Below, one piece after another: positions 25,919 to 38,156 of a stretch of 64,000 bases of DNA (the stretch's first letter is position 1; each line of letters opens with the position of its first letter). The notes under the pieces are model-generated. The model was not told the origin of the DNA and made no database searches. It was given only the letters and a program-made list of their open reading frames with translations. This DNA comes from Halanaerobiales bacterium (GTDB taxonomy: Bacteria; Bacillota; Halanaerobiia; Halanaerobiales; Halanaerobiaceae): contig JADQBT010000019.1 of NCBI GenBank assembly GCA_016278485.1, forward strand, positions 1-64,000, read 5' to 3'. The translations under genes and the position numbers were made by a program.

Positions 25919-28900
25919 TTGTTAAATGTAAATAATTTCGATTCAATGAGGATCGGAGTTGCTTCTCCAGAACAGATACGTGACTGGTCACGGGGTGAAG
26001 TAAAAAAACCAGAAACAATTAACTACAGAACTCTCAAACCAGAAAAAGACGGTTTGTTCTGTGAAAAGATTTTTGGACCTACTAAAGACTATGAATGTCA
26101 TTGTGGTAAATACAAAAGAGTACGTTATAAAGGCGTTGTTTGTGATCGTTGTGGTGTTGAAGTAACTCGGTCCAAGGTTAGACGAGAAAGAATGGGACAT
26201 ATTGAGCTTGCAGCATCTTGTACTCATATTTGGTTTTTCAAAGGTATTCCAAGTCGTCTGGGATTAATAATGGATATGTCTCCCCGGGCATTGGAAAAAG
26301 TAATTTATTTTGTTCAATATATTGTGATTGATCCAGGTGACACTCCATTAAGCGAAAAACAATTATTGCCAGAAAGTGAATATCGGGAAGCTCGTAGCAA
26401 GTATGGTAATAGTTTTAAAGCTGGGATGGGTGCTGAGGCAATTAAAGATCTACTCGGTAGAATTGATGTTGCTGGTGAAGTTTCAGATCTCAAAAAAGAG
26501 GTAAAAGAAGCAACTGGTCAACGTAGAAAAAGAGCAGTTAGAAGACTAGAGGTTATGGATGGACTGCGTAATTCAAATTTGTCTCCTCAGAATCTTGTCT
26601 TAGAAGTTATACCGGTTATTCCACCTGATTTAAGACCTATGGTTCAATTAGATGATGGTCGGTTTGCAACTTCTGATTTAAATGATTTATATAGAAGAGT
26701 AATTAATAGGAATAATCGTCTTAAAAGACTACTTGATCTGGGAGCCCCAGAGATAATTATAAGAAATGAAAAAAGGATGCTGCAAGAAGCAGTTGATGCT
26801 TTGATTGATAATGGTCGTAGGGGACGTCCTGTAACAGGTGCTGGGAATAGACCGCTAAAATCTTTAAGTGATATGCTTAAAGGTAAACAAGGTCGATTCC
26901 GTCAAAACTTACTTGGAAAGCGTGTTGATTATTCTGGAAGATCAGTAATTGTTGTTGGACCAGATCTGAAGATGCACCAATGTGGTTTACCAAAGAAAAT
27001 GGCACTTGAATTATTTAAACCATTTGTAATGAAAGGCCTTGTTGAAAAAGGTTTTGCTCATAATATTAAAAATGCTAAGCGCATGGTAGAAAGAGTGGAT
27101 ACGGAAGTATGGGAGATATTAGAAGAAGCAATTGAAGATCACCCTGTTCTTTTAAACCGTGCACCAACCTTGCATCGTCTTGGTATTCAGGCGTTTGAGC
27201 CAATATTGGTTGAGGGTAAAGCTATCAAATTACATCCACTTGTTTGTACTGCATATAATGCAGACTTTGATGGTGATCAGATGGCTGTTCACGTTCCGTT
27301 GTCAGCTGAAGCCCAAACTGAAGCAAGATTATTAATGCTTTCAACTACAAACTTGCTTGCACCTTCAGATGGAGCTCCAATTACTATTCCAACTCAGGAT
27401 ATGGTACTTGGTATATTCTATTTGACCACTATTAAAAAGGATAAACAAGGTGAAGGCAAGATATTTGCTAGTTCAGATGAAGCAATTAAGGCATATGATA
27501 CTGGGAAAACTAATCTGCAAGCCAAAGTTAAGATCAGGCATAATGGAGAATTGATTGAAACATCTATTGGCCGAATGATCTTCAATGAAGCGCTTCCAGA
27601 AGAAATTCCTTATATTAATAAAAGAATCGATAAAAGTACATTAGGAGATATTATTGCTGAACTATGTGAGGTTACTGGTAATGATAAAACTTCTAAAACA
27701 CTAGATAATATAAAATCATTGGGTTATGATTATGCAACAAGGTCAGGCATAACAATTGCTGTAACTGATGCAGCGATTCCACCAGAAAAAGGAGAAATTG
27801 TCAATAATGCTGAAAATCAAGTTCATCAAATTGAACAGCATTATCGTCGTGGTGCTATCACGGAAAATGAAAGATATCAAAAAGTTGTTGATATCTGGAA
27901 TCAGACGAAAGATAAAGTGACAGATGCGTTATTGTCTAATCTTGATATAGATAATAACATTTATACAATGGCTGTTTCTGGAGCTCGTGGTAATACTTCT
28001 CAGATTTCACAACTTGCTGGTATGCGTGGTCTAATGGCTGATCCTTCTGGTAGAATTATTGATGTACCGATTAGATCTAGTTTCCGGGAAGGGTTAGATG
28101 TTCTTGAGTATTTCCTTTCAACTCACGGTGCTCGTAAAGGACTTGCTGATACAGCTTTAAGAACTGCTGATTCAGGTTATTTAACAAGAAGACTGGTTGA
28201 TGTATCACAGGATGTAATTGTGCGTGAGGATGATTGTGGAACTGAAAGAGGTATTTTTGTTGAAGCAATTGGTGGCAGAGGAGATAATGCTGTAGAGCCA
28301 TTAGCAGAAAGATGTATTGGCCGTGTAGCTGCTGAAGATATAATTCATCCTGAAACTGAGGAAGTTCTTGTTGAAAGAAATGTATTAATAACTAGAAATT
28401 TAATGAAGAAAATTAGTGCTACAGATATTGAGAAAGTCATGATTAGGTCAGTTTTAACTTGTGAATCTAAACATGGTGTCTGTCGAAAGTGTTATGGTCG
28501 TAACCTGGCAACTAATGATCTGGTAGATATTGGAGATGCGATTGGTATTATTGCAGCTCAATCTATAGGAGAGCCGGGAACACAGTTGACAATGCGTACT
28601 TTCCATACAGGTGGTGTGGCTGGTGATGATATCACACAGGGTCTTCCCCGTGTTGAAGAATTATTTGAAGGTCGTACACCAAAAGGCCAGGCCATTATGA
28701 CAGAAAGAAACGGTACTGCTACCATTGTTGAAAAGAAAAACTCCAAACGAGTTGTTGTTGAAGACGAGGATGGTAAAAAGAAAACATATAAAATCCCTTA
28801 TGGCTCAAAAATGATTATTAAAGATGGAGATCATGTCACTTCTGGTGATAAGTTAACTGAAGGTCCACTTGATCCAAATGTTCTTGTTCGAGTTAGAGGT

Positions 28901-29407
28901 GAAAAAGCGGTCCAGAATTATCTCTTAAAAGAAGTGCAAAATGTTTACCGGTCTCAAGGTGTTGAGATAAATGATAAACATATTGAAGTGATCGTGAGAC
29001 AGATGATGAAGAAGGTGAAAATTGTCAATCCAGGCGATACTGATTTCTTACCAGGTAGTCTAGTCAATAGACATGAACTGCGAGTAGCTAACAATGCAAT
29101 GGCTAAAGCAGGCAAGGAACCTGCTACTTTTGATTCAGAGTTGCTTGGTATTACTAAAGCATCTCTTGCAACTGATAGTTTCTTATCTGCAGCATCATTC
29201 CAAGAAACTACCAGAGTATTGACAGAAGCTTCATTAGAAGGAAAAGTTGATCCATTGATGGGATTAAAAGAAAATGTTATTATTGGTCAGCTAATTCCAG
29301 CAGGTACAGGTATGAAATATTACCGTGATCTTGAAATCCTAGATGAAAACGGTGTTCCTGTTGATGCATTAGCGCCAGAATTATATGATAATGATGAAAA
29401 CAAATAA
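25919..29407 (+). CDS. rpoC: DNA-directed RNA polymerase subunit beta'
   Basis: Catalytic partner of RpoB. The 1162-aa protein shows the N-terminal zinc site ([19 protein letters not shown]), the active-site [12 protein letters not shown] with its three Mg-binding aspartates, the second zinc cluster (CGTERG, then [13 protein letters not shown]) and the trigger-loop region ([16 protein letters not shown]). TTG 25919 gives [18 protein letters not shown], the standard family start, with AAAGGGGAGAG upstream. A promoter follows directly for the str operon. Confidence 0.98.
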   Translation: MLNVNNFDSMRIGVASPEQIRDWSRGEVKKPETINYRTLKPEKDGLFCEKIFGPTKDYECHCGKYKRVRYKGVVCDRCGVEVTRSKVRRERMGHIELAASCTHIWFFKGIPSRLGLIMDMSPRALEKVIYFVQYIVIDPGDTPLSEKQLLPESEYREARSKYGNSFKAGMGAEAIKDLLGRIDVAGEVSDLKKEVKEATGQRRKRAVRRLEVMDGLRNSNLSPQNLVLEVIPVIPPDLRPMVQLDDGRFATSDLNDLYRRVINRNNRLKRLLDLGAPEIIIRNEKRMLQEAVDALIDNGRRGRPVTGAGNRPLKSLSDMLKGKQGRFRQNLLGKRVDYSGRSVIVVGPDLKMHQCGLPKKMALELFKPFVMKGLVEKGFAHNIKNAKRMVERVDTEVWEILEEAIEDHPVLLNRAPTLHRLGIQAFEPILVEGKAIKLHPLVCTAYNADFDGDQMAVHVPLSAEAQTEARLLMLSTTNLLAPSDGAPITIPTQDMVLGIFYLTTIKKDKQGEGKIFASSDEAIKAYDTGKTNLQAKVKIRHNGELIETSIGRMIFNEALPEEIPYINKRIDKSTLGDIIAELCEVTGNDKTSKTLDNIKSLGYDYATRSGITIAVTDAAIPPEKGEIVNNAENQVHQIEQHYRRGAITENERYQKVVDIWNQTKDKVTDALLSNLDIDNNIYTMAVSGARGNTSQISQLAGMRGLMADPSGRIIDVPIRSSFREGLDVLEYFLSTHGARKGLADTALRTADSGYLTRRLVDVSQDVIVREDDCGTERGIFVEAIGGRGDNAVEPLAERCIGRVAAEDIIHPETEEVLVERNVLITRNLMKKISATDIEKVMIRSVLTCESKHGVCRKCYGRNLATNDLVDIGDAIGIIAAQSIGEPGTQLTMRTFHTGGVAGDDITQGLPRVEELFEGRTPKGQAIMTERNGTATIVEKKNSKRVVVEDEDGKKKTYKIPYGSKMIIKDGDHVTSGDKLTEGPLDPNVLVRVRGEKAVQNYLLKEVQNVYRSQGVEINDKHIEVIVRQMMKKVKIVNPGDTDFLPGSLVNRHELRVANNAMAKAGKEPATFDSELLGITKASLATDSFLSAASFQETTRVLTEASLEGKVDPLMGLKENVIIGQLIPAGTGMKYYRDLEILDENGVPVDALAPELYDNDENK

Positions 29408-29411
29408 ATAG

Positions 29412-29440
29412 TTGACATCATTAATTAAAGGTGTTAAAAT
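29412..29440 (+). promoter_or_regulatory. Sigma-A promoter for the str operon
   Basis: TTGACA (29412-29417), 17-bp spacer, TAAAAT (29435-29440), 4 bp after the rpoC stop. A short inverted repeat, AGTTAA/TTAACT with 2-bp centre, follows at about 29456-29469 in the initial transcribed region. Confidence 0.82.
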
Positions 29441-29489
29441 ACGTAAGTGTGTGTTAGTTAAACTTAACTTCACATATTGGAGGTAAGTA

Positions 29490-29771
29490 ATGAAACTAGC
29501 AGAACAAGATGATCCTGCAATTATTGTAGGAACTAAACAAACTCTTAAAGCAATTAATAACAACCAGGTCATAAAAGTTTTTGTGGCTAATGATATAGAC
29601 CAGCAGATCAAAAAAGAACTGCTGGACGCAGTCAAAAAACATGAAATATTACTGGAAATGGTTGATAGCAAATTAAAACTAGGCAGAGAATGCGGAATTG
29701 ATGTTTCCGCTGCTTCTGCTGCGTTGCTAAAAAAACTGGAAGGAGGTGGGACTGCATATGCCGACAATTAA
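29490..29771 (+). CDS. L7Ae-family ribosomal protein (YbxF-like)
   Basis: A 93-aa protein of the L7Ae/L30e/S12e fold, which binds kink-turn RNA. Features are [10 protein letters not shown] at the N-terminus, the KVFVANDID strand and the [17 protein letters not shown] segment typical of the family. In Bacillus the same gene (ybxF, also rplGB) sits directly before rpsL and binds K-turns; ribosome association is condition dependent there. Its end overlaps the start of rpsL by 14 bp, so the two are likely coupled. Confidence 0.9.
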   Translation: MKLAEQDDPAIIVGTKQTLKAINNNQVIKVFVANDIDQQIKKELLDAVKKHEILLEMVDSKLKLGRECGIDVSAASAALLKKLEGGGTAYADN

Positions 29772-30129
29772 TCAATTGATCCGTAAAGGTCGCAAGAAGG
29801 TCAAGAAAAAGACTTCTGCTCCTGCTCTGGAAGGTTCTCCACAGAAAAGAGGAGTGTGTACCAGAGTTTATACTGCTACTCCAAAAAAACCTAACTCTGC
29901 CCTGAGAAAGGTGGCCCGTGTGCGTTTAACTAATGGTAAAGAGGTTACTGCGTATATTCCGGGAATTGGACATAATTTACAGGAACACTCTGTTGTTCTT
30001 GTTAGAGGCGGAAGAGTAAAAGATTTACCAGGTGTTAGATATCATATTGTAAGAGGATCTCTCGATACAGCTGGTGTTGATGACCGGAGACAGGGAAGAT
30101 CAAAATATGGTGTAAAAAAACCTAAGTAA
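29758..30129 (+). CDS. rpsL: 30S ribosomal protein S12
   Basis: Decoding-centre protein of 123 aa. The start [14 protein letters not shown] and motifs [17 protein letters not shown] and [18 protein letters not shown] are invariant family blocks; the lysines that give streptomycin resistance when changed are wild-type (TPKKPNS and RVKDLPG). ATG 29758 has GGAGGTG upstream inside the preceding gene. Confidence 0.98.
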   Translation: MPTINQLIRKGRKKVKKKTSAPALEGSPQKRGVCTRVYTATPKKPNSALRKVARVRLTNGKEVTAYIPGIGHNLQEHSVVLVRGGRVKDLPGVRYHIVRGSLDTAGVDDRRQGRSKYGVKKPK

Positions 30130-30142
30130 AGGAGGGATTTGT

Positions 30143-30610
30143 GTGCGTAAGAATAAAGCTGAACAGCGCGATGTGCTGCCAGATCCAGTCTATGATGATA
30201 TTCTAATTACAAGGATCATCAATAAAATTATGTTAGATGGTAAAAAAGGACTGGCGGAAAATATTTTTTATGGTGCTCTTGACATTATTGGTGAAGAGAC
30301 CGGAGAAGATTCAATTGATGTAGTAAATGAAGCATTGAAGAACATCATGCCTGTTCTGGAAGTTAAGTCCCGCCGTGTTGGTGGTTCTAACTATCAGGTG
30401 CCGGTTGAAGTTGATGAAAGGCGTAAAATTAGCCTCAGTTTACGTTGGTTAATTACGGCAGCACGAGGACGTGGTGAGCGTACCATGAAAGAACGTGTTG
30501 CAAAAGAAATTATCGATGCTTATAATAATACAGGTGGGGCAGTAAGAAAGAAAGAAGAAATTCATCGTATGGCCGAAGCTAATAGAGCGTTTGCTCACTA
30601 TAGATGGTAA
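30143..30610 (+). CDS. rpsG: 30S ribosomal protein S7
   Basis: Primary 16S rRNA-binding protein of the small-subunit head. The 155-aa protein has the standard motifs [34 protein letters not shown] and [18 protein letters not shown] 30143 follows AAAGGAGGG. It lies 13 bp after rpsL and before fusA in the classical str order. Confidence 0.98.
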   Translation: MRKNKAEQRDVLPDPVYDDILITRIINKIMLDGKKGLAENIFYGALDIIGEETGEDSIDVVNEALKNIMPVLEVKSRRVGGSNYQVPVEVDERRKISLSLRWLITAARGRGERTMKERVAKEIIDAYNNTGGAVRKKEEIHRMAEANRAFAHYRW

Positions 30611-30651
30611 AGCGATACGTGATATATAATTTTTAATAAGGGGGGAGAATA

Positions 30652-32721
30652 GTGGCCCGACAATTTCCACTAAAAAGAACGCGTAACATAGGAATAATGG
30701 CACATATTGATGCTGGTAAAACAACTACTACTGAACGTATTTTATATTATACAGGTAGAGTTCATAAAATGGGTGAAACACACGACGGAGCATCTGTTAT
30801 GGACTGGATGGAGCAAGAACAGGAACGGGGCATAACTATCACCTCAGCTGCCACAACCTGTCAATGGAATGACCACCGTATTAATATTATAGATACGCCT
30901 GGACACGTGGACTTTACAGTAGAGGTAGAAAGATCGCTTCGTGTTCTAGATGGTTCAATCGCTCTTTTCTGTTCTGTTGGTGGTGTAGAACCACAATCAG
31001 AAACAGTCTGGAGACAGGCAGATAAGTATCAAGTGCCAAGGATTGCATTTGTCAATAAGATGGACAGAATGGGTGCTGATTTCTATCGTGTTGTTGAGAT
31101 GATGAAAGAAAGATTGGGCGCCAATGCTGTTCCAATACAGCTGCCTATCGGTAAAGAAGATGATTTTCAAGGTGTTATTGATTTAGTTGAAATGAATGCT
31201 ATTGTTTATGAAGATGATTTAGGTGTTAACTTTGAAAGAGTTGAAATTCCTGAAGATATGCTTGAAATAGCAAATAAATACAGAGATAAGTTAATGGAAT
31301 CTCTCGCTGAATCTAATGAAGAATTAATGATAATGTATCTTGAAGATGAAGAGATTTCTACAGATTTTGTTAAAGACGTATTAAGAGAAGCTACACTTAA
31401 TGTTGATTTGATACCTGTATTGTGTGGTTCCGCCTTTAAAAATAAAGGTGTACAGATGTTATTGGATTCAATTATAGAATATCTACCATCACCTGTTGAT
31501 GTGCCATCTGTAACAGGTATTAACCCTGATACTGAAGAAGAAGAAGTAAGAAAAGCTGATGATGATGAGCCTTTCTCTGCACTGGCTTTTAAAATTATGG
31601 CTGATCCTTATGTTGGAAAACTTGCTTTCTTTAGAGCATATTCAGGTATGTTAGAAGCGGGTTCATATATTTACAATTCGACTAATGGAAAGAGAGAAAG
31701 AGTTGGTCGTATTCTGCAAATGCATGCCAACCGCCGTGAAGAAAGAGACGCGGTATATGCTGGCGATTTAGCTGCTGCAGTAGGTTTAAAAAACACAAGT
31801 ACTGGAGACACACTTTGCGAAGAGGATCATCCAATCGTATTGGAGTCAATGGAATTTCCAGAACCAGTTATTGATGTTGCAATTGAACCGAAGAGTAAAG
31901 CTGATCAAGATAAACTTGGTGAGGCTTTACAACGTCTGGCAGAAGAGGATCCAACTTTCCGCGTGCGAACTGATGAAGAAACCGGACAAACAATTATTGC
32001 TGGTATGGGTGAACTACACTTAGAAGTAATTGTTGATAGACTTTTACGTGAGTTTAAAGTAGATGCCAATATTGGTAAACCAAAAGTTGCTTACAGAGAA
32101 ACTATTAGCAAGAAAGTGACAGATGTCGAAGGTAAGTTTATTCGTCAGTCTGGTGGACGTGGCCAATATGGTCATGTGGTAATTGACCTGGAACCTCAAA
32201 AAGAAGGCGGAGGTTTCGAATTTGAAAATAAGGTTGTTGGTGGTTCAATACCTAAAGAATATATTTCTTCTGTTGAAGATGGGATAGTTGAATCAATGGA
32301 GAATGGGATTATGGCCGGTTTCCCTGTAGTTGATATTAAAGTTACATTGCAAGATGGTAGCTATCATGATGTTGACTCTTCAGAAATGGCTTTTAAAATA
32401 GCTGGCTCTATCGGTTTTAAAGAGGCTTCTAAAAGAGCTAATCCAGTGATTCTTGAACCAGTTATGAAGGTTGAGGTTGTTGTGCCTGAAGAATATATGG
32501 GAGATGTCATTGGTGATTTAAACGGTCGTCGTGGTCGAGTTGAAGGAATGGAGCCACGTGCAACTGCCCAGGTAATAAAGTCTTTTGTACCTTTATCTGA
32601 GATGTTTGGTTATGCTACGGATCTACGTTCTAAAACTCAAGGGCGTGCAACTTATACAATGCAGTTCTCTCATTATGAAAGAGCACCCAAAAGTATAGCT
32701 AAAGAAATTATAGGTGAATAA
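30652..32721 (+). CDS. fusA: Elongation factor G
   Basis: Translocase GTPase of 689 aa. G domain motifs [15 protein letters not shown], the RGITITSAA switch, DTPGHVDFT and NKMDRMGAD are present, as is the later GRGQYGHV loop of domain IV. GTG 30652 follows GGGGGGAG. Codon use (frequent GTT, GGT, CGT) contrasts with the adjacent tuf. Confidence 0.98.
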   Translation: MARQFPLKRTRNIGIMAHIDAGKTTTTERILYYTGRVHKMGETHDGASVMDWMEQEQERGITITSAATTCQWNDHRINIIDTPGHVDFTVEVERSLRVLDGSIALFCSVGGVEPQSETVWRQADKYQVPRIAFVNKMDRMGADFYRVVEMMKERLGANAVPIQLPIGKEDDFQGVIDLVEMNAIVYEDDLGVNFERVEIPEDMLEIANKYRDKLMESLAESNEELMIMYLEDEEISTDFVKDVLREATLNVDLIPVLCGSAFKNKGVQMLLDSIIEYLPSPVDVPSVTGINPDTEEEEVRKADDDEPFSALAFKIMADPYVGKLAFFRAYSGMLEAGSYIYNSTNGKRERVGRILQMHANRREERDAVYAGDLAAAVGLKNTSTGDTLCEEDHPIVLESMEFPEPVIDVAIEPKSKADQDKLGEALQRLAEEDPTFRVRTDEETGQTIIAGMGELHLEVIVDRLLREFKVDANIGKPKVAYRETISKKVTDVEGKFIRQSGGRGQYGHVVIDLEPQKEGGGFEFENKVVGGSIPKEYISSVEDGIVESMENGIMAGFPVVDIKVTLQDGSYHDVDSSEMAFKIAGSIGFKEASKRANPVILEPVMKVEVVVPEEYMGDVIGDLNGRRGRVEGMEPRATAQVIKSFVPLSEMFGYATDLRSKTQGRATYTMQFSHYERAPKSIAKEIIGE

Positions 32722-32738
32722 ATAAAGATTATTAAGGA

Positions 32739-33943
32739 GGAAAAGAAAAATGGCTAAAAAGAAATTTGAAAGAACAAAACCGCATGTTAACATAGGAACG
32801 ATTGGACACGTTGACCATGGTAAAACTACTTTAACAGCGGCAATTACAACAGTATTAGCAAACTATGGTGGGGCAGAAGTAATGGCATTTGATGCAATTG
32901 ATAATGCTCCCGAGGAAAAAGAGAGAGGAATTACGATAGCAACCTCTCACGTAGAATATGAAACAGAAAATCGTCATTATGCACATGTTGACTGTCCAGG
33001 ACATGCTGACTATGTAAAGAATATGATTACAGGTGCAGCACAGATGGATGGAGCGATTTTGGTAGTATCTGCAGCAGATGGACCAATGCCACAGACTAGA
33101 GAGCATATTATACTTGCAAATCAAGTAGGCGTGCCATCAATGGTAGTATTTTTAAATAAAGCAGATATGGTAGATGACGAAGAGTTAATCGAATTAGTAG
33201 AAATGGAAGTAAGAGAATTATTAAGTGAATATGATTTCCCTGGAGACGATATTCCAGTAATCGTAGGATCAGCTTTAAAAGCATTAGAAAATGGAGACCC
33301 AGAAGGTGAATGGGGAAGTAAGATTATAGAATTGATGGAAGAAGTAGATAGTTACATTCCAGAGCCAGTAAGAGATACAGATAAACCATTTTTGATGCCA
33401 GTAGAAGATGTATTTTCAATTACAGGACGTGGAACAGTAGCAACAGGTCGTGTAGAAAGAGGTACATTACATCCTCAAGATGAGGTAGAAGTAGTAGGAA
33501 TAAAAGATACAGAATCAACAGTAGTAACAGGAGTAGAGATGTTCCGTAAGTTGTTAGACGAAGCAGTAGCGGGAGATAACATAGGAGCATTATTAAGAGG
33601 TGTAAAAAGAGAAGACATCGAGAGAGGTCAAGTACTGGCAAAGCCAGGAAGTATTACACCACATACAAGGTTTGAAGCAGAAGTATATGTATTAAGTAAA
33701 GATGAGGGTGGAAGACACACACCATTTTTTGATGGATATCGTCCCCAGTTTTACTTCCGGACAACAGATGTAACAGGATCAATTAAGTTACCAGAGGGAG
33801 TAGAAATGATAATGCCGGGAGATAACATTGAAATGGTGGGAGAATTAATCACTCCAATTGCGATGGAAGAAGGATTGCGTTTTGCGATTCGTGAAGGTGG
33901 CCATACTGTAGGTGCCGGTGTTGTTACTAAGATTATCGAGTAA
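32739..33943 (+). repeat. Duplicated tuf segment, copy 2
   Basis: Identical to 17699-18903 over 1,205 bp; the identity ends exactly after the TAA, where the flanks become different (GGCATA here, TCACTA in the other copy). Confidence 0.95.
32750..33943 (+). CDS. tuf: Elongation factor Tu (copy 2)
   Basis: Second EF-Tu gene, in its ancestral place after fusA in the str operon, 28 bp downstream with TAAGGAGG as ribosome site. The 397-aa product and the DNA are identical to copy 1. It should be expressed from the str promoter, whereas copy 1 has no obvious promoter of its own. A strong terminator follows. Confidence 0.98.
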   Translation: MAKKKFERTKPHVNIGTIGHVDHGKTTLTAAITTVLANYGGAEVMAFDAIDNAPEEKERGITIATSHVEYETENRHYAHVDCPGHADYVKNMITGAAQMDGAILVVSAADGPMPQTREHIILANQVGVPSMVVFLNKADMVDDEELIELVEMEVRELLSEYDFPGDDIPVIVGSALKALENGDPEGEWGSKIIELMEEVDSYIPEPVRDTDKPFLMPVEDVFSITGRGTVATGRVERGTLHPQDEVEVVGIKDTESTVVTGVEMFRKLLDEAVAGDNIGALLRGVKREDIERGQVLAKPGSITPHTRFEAEVYVLSKDEGGRHTPFFDGYRPQFYFRTTDVTGSIKLPEGVEMIMPGDNIEMVGELITPIAMEEGLRFAIREGGHTVGAGVVTKIIE

Positions 33944-33958
33944 GGCATAACAAAAAGA

Positions 33959-33984
33959 AGAGGAGTTTCTTCTCCTCTCTTTTT
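33959..33984 (+). terminator. Intrinsic terminator after tuf copy 2
   Basis: AGAGGAG (33959-33965) pairs with CTCCTCT (33972-33978) around TTTCTT, then CTTTTT. It separates the str operon from the S10 operon, but I could not identify a convincing promoter in the 50 bp before rpsJ, so some read-through is probable. Confidence 0.85.
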
Positions 33985-34036
33985 CTGTGCTACTCTGTTG
34001 AAAGTCGCAATTTGCAATGATGAAGGAGGTAAGACA

Positions 34037-34348
34037 ATGGCTAAACATGAAAAGATCAGAATCCGCCTGAAGGCATATGAACATGAGCTTCTTGATCAGT
34101 CAGCACAAAAAATTGTAGCTACTGCAGAAAGAACTGGCGCTAATGTTTCAGGCCCGGTTCCACTGCCAACTGAAAAGGAAATATATACTGTTTTGCGTTC
34201 ACCACATGTTCATAAGGACGCTCGCGAACAATTTGAAATGCGGACTCATAAGCGGTTGATCGATATTCTTGATCCTACATCGAAAACAGTTGATTCGCTG
34301 ATGAGACTTGACCTGCCCGCAGGTGTGAATATAGAAATTAAATTATAG
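34037..34348 (+). CDS. rpsJ: 30S ribosomal protein S10
   Basis: A 103-aa protein of the small-subunit head, also NusE in antitermination. It shows [20 protein letters not shown] and the [24 protein letters not shown] block in family order. ATG 34037 has GAAGGAGG upstream; the open frame extends to 33998 without similarity. It is the first gene of the S10 operon. Confidence 0.97.
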   Translation: MAKHEKIRIRLKAYEHELLDQSAQKIVATAERTGANVSGPVPLPTEKEIYTVLRSPHVHKDAREQFEMRTHKRLIDILDPTSKTVDSLMRLDLPAGVNIEIKL

Positions 34349-34369
34349 TGACAGGAGGTGTTTTTGGCT

Positions 34370-34990
34370 ATGCCAAAAGGAATTATCGGAAAAAAACTGG
34401 GAATGACTCAGTATTTTAAAGATGATGGTAAGGTTGTACCTGTGACTGTAGTTGAGGCTGGACCATGTGTGGTAGCCCAAGTCAAAACTACTGAAAAAGA
34501 TGGTTATGATGCAATCCAACTAGGTTTTGGTAAAACAAAAGCTAGTAAAATGAACAAACCACTTAAGGGACATTTTGCCAGTAAAAATATAGAAAAGAAA
34601 AGATATTTGCGTGAATTTAGAAATTATTCACTTGATGTAAGTGAAGGTGATGAGGTAACAGTTGCTGATTTTTCAGATGGAGAAACAGTTAATGTTACTG
34701 GTATTTCCAAAGGTAAAGGATTCGCAGGTAGTGTTAAGCGCTGGAACCAGAGTACAGGACCTAATACTCATGGATCACATTTTCACCGTTCACCCGGTTC
34801 CGTGGGAGCGGTTGATGCTCGTAGAGTATTTAAAGGACATAAGATGCCAGGTAGAATGGGACATGATCAAGTAACAGTTCAAAATCTTGAAATCGTTAAG
34901 GTTGATGCAGAGAGAAGCTTGTTGCTGATTAAAGGTTCATTGCCTGGACCTAATAAAACAATTCTTGAGATTAAAACTGTTGATAGATAA
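34370..34990 (+). CDS. rplC: 50S ribosomal protein L3
   Basis: Early-assembly large-subunit protein of 206 aa, starting MPKGIIGKKLGMTQYF. The loop that reaches the peptidyl transferase centre is visible (KGKGFAGSVKRWN, then GSHFHRSPGSVGA). AGGAGG at 34353-34358 is 11 nt from ATG 34370 and 5 nt from an in-frame TTG at 34364, so the start could be two codons earlier. Confidence 0.95.
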   Translation: MPKGIIGKKLGMTQYFKDDGKVVPVTVVEAGPCVVAQVKTTEKDGYDAIQLGFGKTKASKMNKPLKGHFASKNIEKKRYLREFRNYSLDVSEGDEVTVADFSDGETVNVTGISKGKGFAGSVKRWNQSTGPNTHGSHFHRSPGSVGAVDARRVFKGHKMPGRMGHDQVTVQNLEIVKVDAERSLLLIKGSLPGPNKTILEIKTVDR

Positions 34991-35019
34991 AGAAAACGTA
35001 GAGAAAGGAGGATTCACAG

Positions 35020-35649
35020 ATGCCACAGGTAGCTAAATTAAATATATCTGGTAAAGAATTGGGTAATATGGAACTAAATGAAGCAATATTTGCAGAAAAA
35101 ATCAATGAACACGTTGTTCATCAAGTTGTTAACGCCCAACTTGCTGCCAGAAGAAGCGGTACAGCTTCAACTAAAACAAGAGGCAAGGTAAGAGGCGGTG
35201 GACGCAAACCATGGAGACAAAAAGGTACAGGACGAGCTCGTCATGGTAGTATTCGTTCTCCACTATGGGTAGGTGGTGGTATTACTTTTGGGCCATCCCC
35301 ACGAAATTACGATAAAAAATTAACTAAAAAAATGAGAAAATTAGCTGTTAGATCAGTTTTAACTGATAAAGTAAATAATGAAGAACTATTAATTTTAGAT
35401 TCCTTGAAACTAGATCAGCCATCTACTAAAAGTATTACTAGTATGTTAAAAGATTTAGGCTTAAAGGATAAGAAGGTTCTTATTATTCTTCCAGAAAAAA
35501 ATGAAAATATTTATCTTTCAGCCCGCAATATTCAGGGTGTAAAAACTCTATTAGTTAATTCTTTAAACGCCTATGATCTTCTAGATAATGAAATGGTTAT
35601 TGTCCTGGAAGATGCTGTGAACAAAATTGAGGAGGTGCTAGCTCAATGA
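35020..35649 (+). CDS. rplD: 50S ribosomal protein L4
   Basis: Exit-tunnel protein of 209 aa. The tunnel loop is intact: [25 protein letters not shown] in pieces, then [10 protein letters not shown]4 represses the S10 operon in E. coli; no comparable leader was seen here. ATG 35020 has GAAAGGAGG upstream and the 3' end overlaps rplW by 4 bp (ATGA). Confidence 0.97.
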   Translation: MPQVAKLNISGKELGNMELNEAIFAEKINEHVVHQVVNAQLAARRSGTASTKTRGKVRGGGRKPWRQKGTGRARHGSIRSPLWVGGGITFGPSPRNYDKKLTKKMRKLAVRSVLTDKVNNEELLILDSLKLDQPSTKSITSMLKDLGLKDKKVLIILPEKNENIYLSARNIQGVKTLLVNSLNAYDLLDNEMVIVLEDAVNKIEEVLAQ

Positions 35650-35936
35650 AGGATGCAAGAGATATTATAGTTGCACCTGTCATCTCCGAAAAAAGCATGA
35701 ATTTAATGGAAACAACCAACACTTATACTTTTAAAGTTGCTAAGAAAGCAAACAAAGTTGAGATTAGAAATGCGGTTGAGGAGATATTTAAAGTTAAAGT
35801 AGAAAAGGTAAATACAATGAATATGAGAGGGAAGAAGAGAAGACTCGGTGTTCATCAAGGTAAAAGACCTGATTGGAAAAAAGCTATGGTTAAGCTAGCT
35901 AAAGGTGATGAAATCGAGATTTTTGAAGGCCTCTAA
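35646..35936 (+). CDS. rplW: 50S ribosomal protein L23
   Basis: A 96-aa protein at the exit of the peptide tunnel, docking site for SRP and trigger factor. Typical segments are [25 protein letters not shown] and [16 protein letters not shown]. It overlaps rplD by four bases. Confidence 0.96.
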   Translation: MKDARDIIVAPVISEKSMNLMETTNTYTFKVAKKANKVEIRNAVEEIFKVKVEKVNTMNMRGKKRRLGVHQGKRPDWKKAMVKLAKGDEIEIFEGL

Positions 35937-35971
35937 TTTGATAATAAATAAAAGTAAAAGGAGGGAGAAAG

Positions 35972-36805
35972 ATGGCGATCAAAAAATTTAAACCAACCAC
36001 ACCTTCCAGAAGATATATGACGGTTTCTTCTTTTGATGAAATTACTAAAAGGGCCCCAGAAAAAAGTCTTTTGGCACCTTTGAAAAAATCTGGTGGAAGA
36101 AATGCTAATGGTAGGATTACCACACGTCATCGTGGTGGTGGTCACAAGAGACGCTATCGCATTATTGATTTTAAACGTAATAAAGATGAAATTCCAGCAA
36201 AAGTAGTCAGTGTTGAGTATGACCCAAATCGTTCGGCTAGGATTGCTCTTCTCCAATATGTAGATGGAGAAAAAAGATATATATTAGCTCCAAACAAGGT
36301 TCAAGTTGGAGATATTATTGAAACTGGTTCTAATGCAGATATTACTTCAGGGAATGCTCTTAAATTAAAGGATATTCCAGTAGGTACAATCGTGCATAAT
36401 ATAGAAATGCAGCCTGGAAAAGGTGGTCAAATTGCACGTTCTGCTGGAACTATGGCACAATTACTTGCAAAAGAGGGTAAGTTTGTTCACATTAAAATGC
36501 CTTCTGGAGAAGTTCGTTTAATTCTTGATGAATGTAAAGCTACTATTGGTCAGGTCGGTAATATTGATCATGAAAACTTGACTATTGGTAAAGCTGGTCG
36601 TACTCGCTGGAAAGGTCGTAGACCACATGTACGTGGAGTTGTAATGAATCCTCATGATCATCCACATGGTGGTGGAGAAGGTAAGTCACCAGCTGGTAGA
36701 CATCCTGTAACACCATGGGGTAAACCTACCATGGGTAAAAAGACACGGAAATCTAAACGTTCTGATAAATATATTGTCCGTTCAAGGCATGCTAAGAAAC
36801 GGTAA
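35972..36805 (+). CDS. rplB: 50S ribosomal protein L2
   Basis: Peptidyl transferase-centre protein of 277 aa. [21 protein letters not shown] and the C-terminal [20 protein letters not shown], including the conserved His near the active site, are present. ATG 35972 has AAAGGAGGG upstream. Confidence 0.98.
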   Translation: MAIKKFKPTTPSRRYMTVSSFDEITKRAPEKSLLAPLKKSGGRNANGRITTRHRGGGHKRRYRIIDFKRNKDEIPAKVVSVEYDPNRSARIALLQYVDGEKRYILAPNKVQVGDIIETGSNADITSGNALKLKDIPVGTIVHNIEMQPGKGGQIARSAGTMAQLLAKEGKFVHIKMPSGEVRLILDECKATIGQVGNIDHENLTIGKAGRTRWKGRRPHVRGVVMNPHDHPHGGGEGKSPAGRHPVTPWGKPTMGKKTRKSKRSDKYIVRSRHAKKR

Positions 36806-36827
36806 ATGGTAGAAAGGAGGATTAATC

Positions 36828-37112
36828 GTGGGTAGATCTGTTAAAAAAGGCCCCTTTATTTCCAAAAAGTTAATTGATAGAATTAGAGAATTAAATGAAA
36901 GTGGTAAAAAACAGGTTATCAAAACTTGGTCAAGAAGTTCTACTATCTTTCCGGAGATGGTTGGTCATACAGTAGCTGTACATGATGGTCGTAAACATGT
37001 ACCAGTATATATATCTGAAGAGATGGTTGGTCATAAACTAGGTGAATTTGCCCCAACACGTAAGTTCCGGGGACATGGCCGTCATACTGAACGCTCTACG
37101 GCATTGAAATAA
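36828..37112 (+). CDS. rpsS: 30S ribosomal protein S19
   Basis: A 94-aa head protein: [15 protein letters not shown] at the start and [17 protein letters not shown] near the end are invariant. GTG 36828 follows AAAGGAGG, 22 bp after rplB. Confidence 0.98.
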   Translation: MGRSVKKGPFISKKLIDRIRELNESGKKQVIKTWSRSSTIFPEMVGHTVAVHDGRKHVPVYISEEMVGHKLGEFAPTRKFRGHGRHTERSTALK

Positions 37113-37140
37113 TTAACTTCGTAATAAAGGGGGGTTTAAT

Positions 37141-37482
37141 ATGGAAGCCAAAGCAGTTGCAAAATATATTCGCACTTCTCCACGGAAAGCAAGAATAGTT
37201 ATAGATTTAATTCGTGGTAAAGATGTGGGTGATGCTGTAGCAATTTTAAAAAATACACCTAATAAATCAGCAAAGCTTATTGAAAAGGTGTTAAATTCAG
37301 CTATTGCGAATGCTGAAAATAATCATGATATGTTTGTAGATGAACTTGTAGTTTCACGTGCTTTTATTGATGAAGGACCAACAATGAAAAGATGGCGTGC
37401 TAGAGCTATGGGTCAAGCAAGTCCAATAAATAAAAGAACAAGCCATATTACTATTATTTTAAGCGAGAAAAGGGAGGGATAA
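37141..37482 (+). CDS. rplV: 50S ribosomal protein L22
   Basis: A 113-aa protein lining the exit tunnel. It shows [17 protein letters not shown] and the hairpin-loop end [24 protein letters not shown] 37141 follows AAAGGGGGG; rpsC starts 4 bp after the stop. Confidence 0.97.
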   Translation: MEAKAVAKYIRTSPRKARIVIDLIRGKDVGDAVAILKNTPNKSAKLIEKVLNSAIANAENNHDMFVDELVVSRAFIDEGPTMKRWRARAMGQASPINKRTSHITIILSEKREG

Positions 37483-37485
37483 AAC

Positions 37486-38127
37486 TTGGGTCAGAAGATT
37501 AATCCACATGGTCTGCGTGTAGGTGTAATCAAAGATTGGGATGCCAAATGGTATGCCGATAAAAGAGATTATGCTGGACTTCTAAAAGAAGACAGGGAGA
37601 TCAGAAATCATGTAAAGGAAAAGATGTTTGATGCCGGTATTTCTCGTGTAATTATTGAAAGAGCTGCAAATAGATTAAAATTAGATGTTCACACTGCCCG
37701 CCCTGGTATGGTAATTGGTCGTGGTGGATCAGTGGTAGAAGCTCTACGCAATGATTTAGAGAATTTAACCGGTAAGTCTGTTCAGATAAATGTCGTTGAA
37801 GTTGACAATCCAGAGATGAATGCTCAACTTGTTGCCGAAAATATTGCTGCACAGTTATTGAGAAGAGTCTCATTTCGCCGTGCTATGAAACAGTCATTGA
37901 ATAGGGCGATGAGAATGGGTGCAGAAGGTTTTAAGGTTCAGAGCAGTGGCCGTCTTGGTGGCGCTGAAATGGCAAGAAGAGAAGGTTATAGTGAAGGTAG
38001 TGTTCCACTGCATACGCTTCGAGCTAATATTGATTATGGTTTTGCAGAAGCAAATACCACTTATGGAAAAATTGGTGTTAAAGTCTGGATCAATAAAGGA
38101 GAAGTACTACCTGAAATAGATCAATAA
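37486..38127 (+). CDS. rpsC: 30S ribosomal protein S3
   Basis: A 213-aa protein at the mRNA entry channel, with a KH domain ([14 protein letters not shown]) and the C-terminal domain with [26 protein letters not shown] 37486 gives [13 protein letters not shown], the standard start; GAGGG lies about 10 nt upstream inside rplV. Confidence 0.97.
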   Translation: MGQKINPHGLRVGVIKDWDAKWYADKRDYAGLLKEDREIRNHVKEKMFDAGISRVIIERAANRLKLDVHTARPGMVIGRGGSVVEALRNDLENLTGKSVQINVVEVDNPEMNAQLVAENIAAQLLRRVSFRRAMKQSLNRAMRMGAEGFKVQSSGRLGGAEMARREGYSEGSVPLHTLRANIDYGFAEANTTYGKIGVKVWINKGEVLPEIDQ

Positions 38128-38156
38128 TATAAATCCAGCAGAAAGGAGGCTCTTTG

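Noticed and set aside
29456-29469. AGTTAA/TTAACT inverted repeat as an operator of the str operon
   Set aside because: Six-base arms made of A and T only are expected by chance here, and no regulator is known to fit.
34662-34874. Plus-strand 70-aa ORF within rplC
   Set aside because: Frame shadow of rplC with no similarity and no ribosome site.
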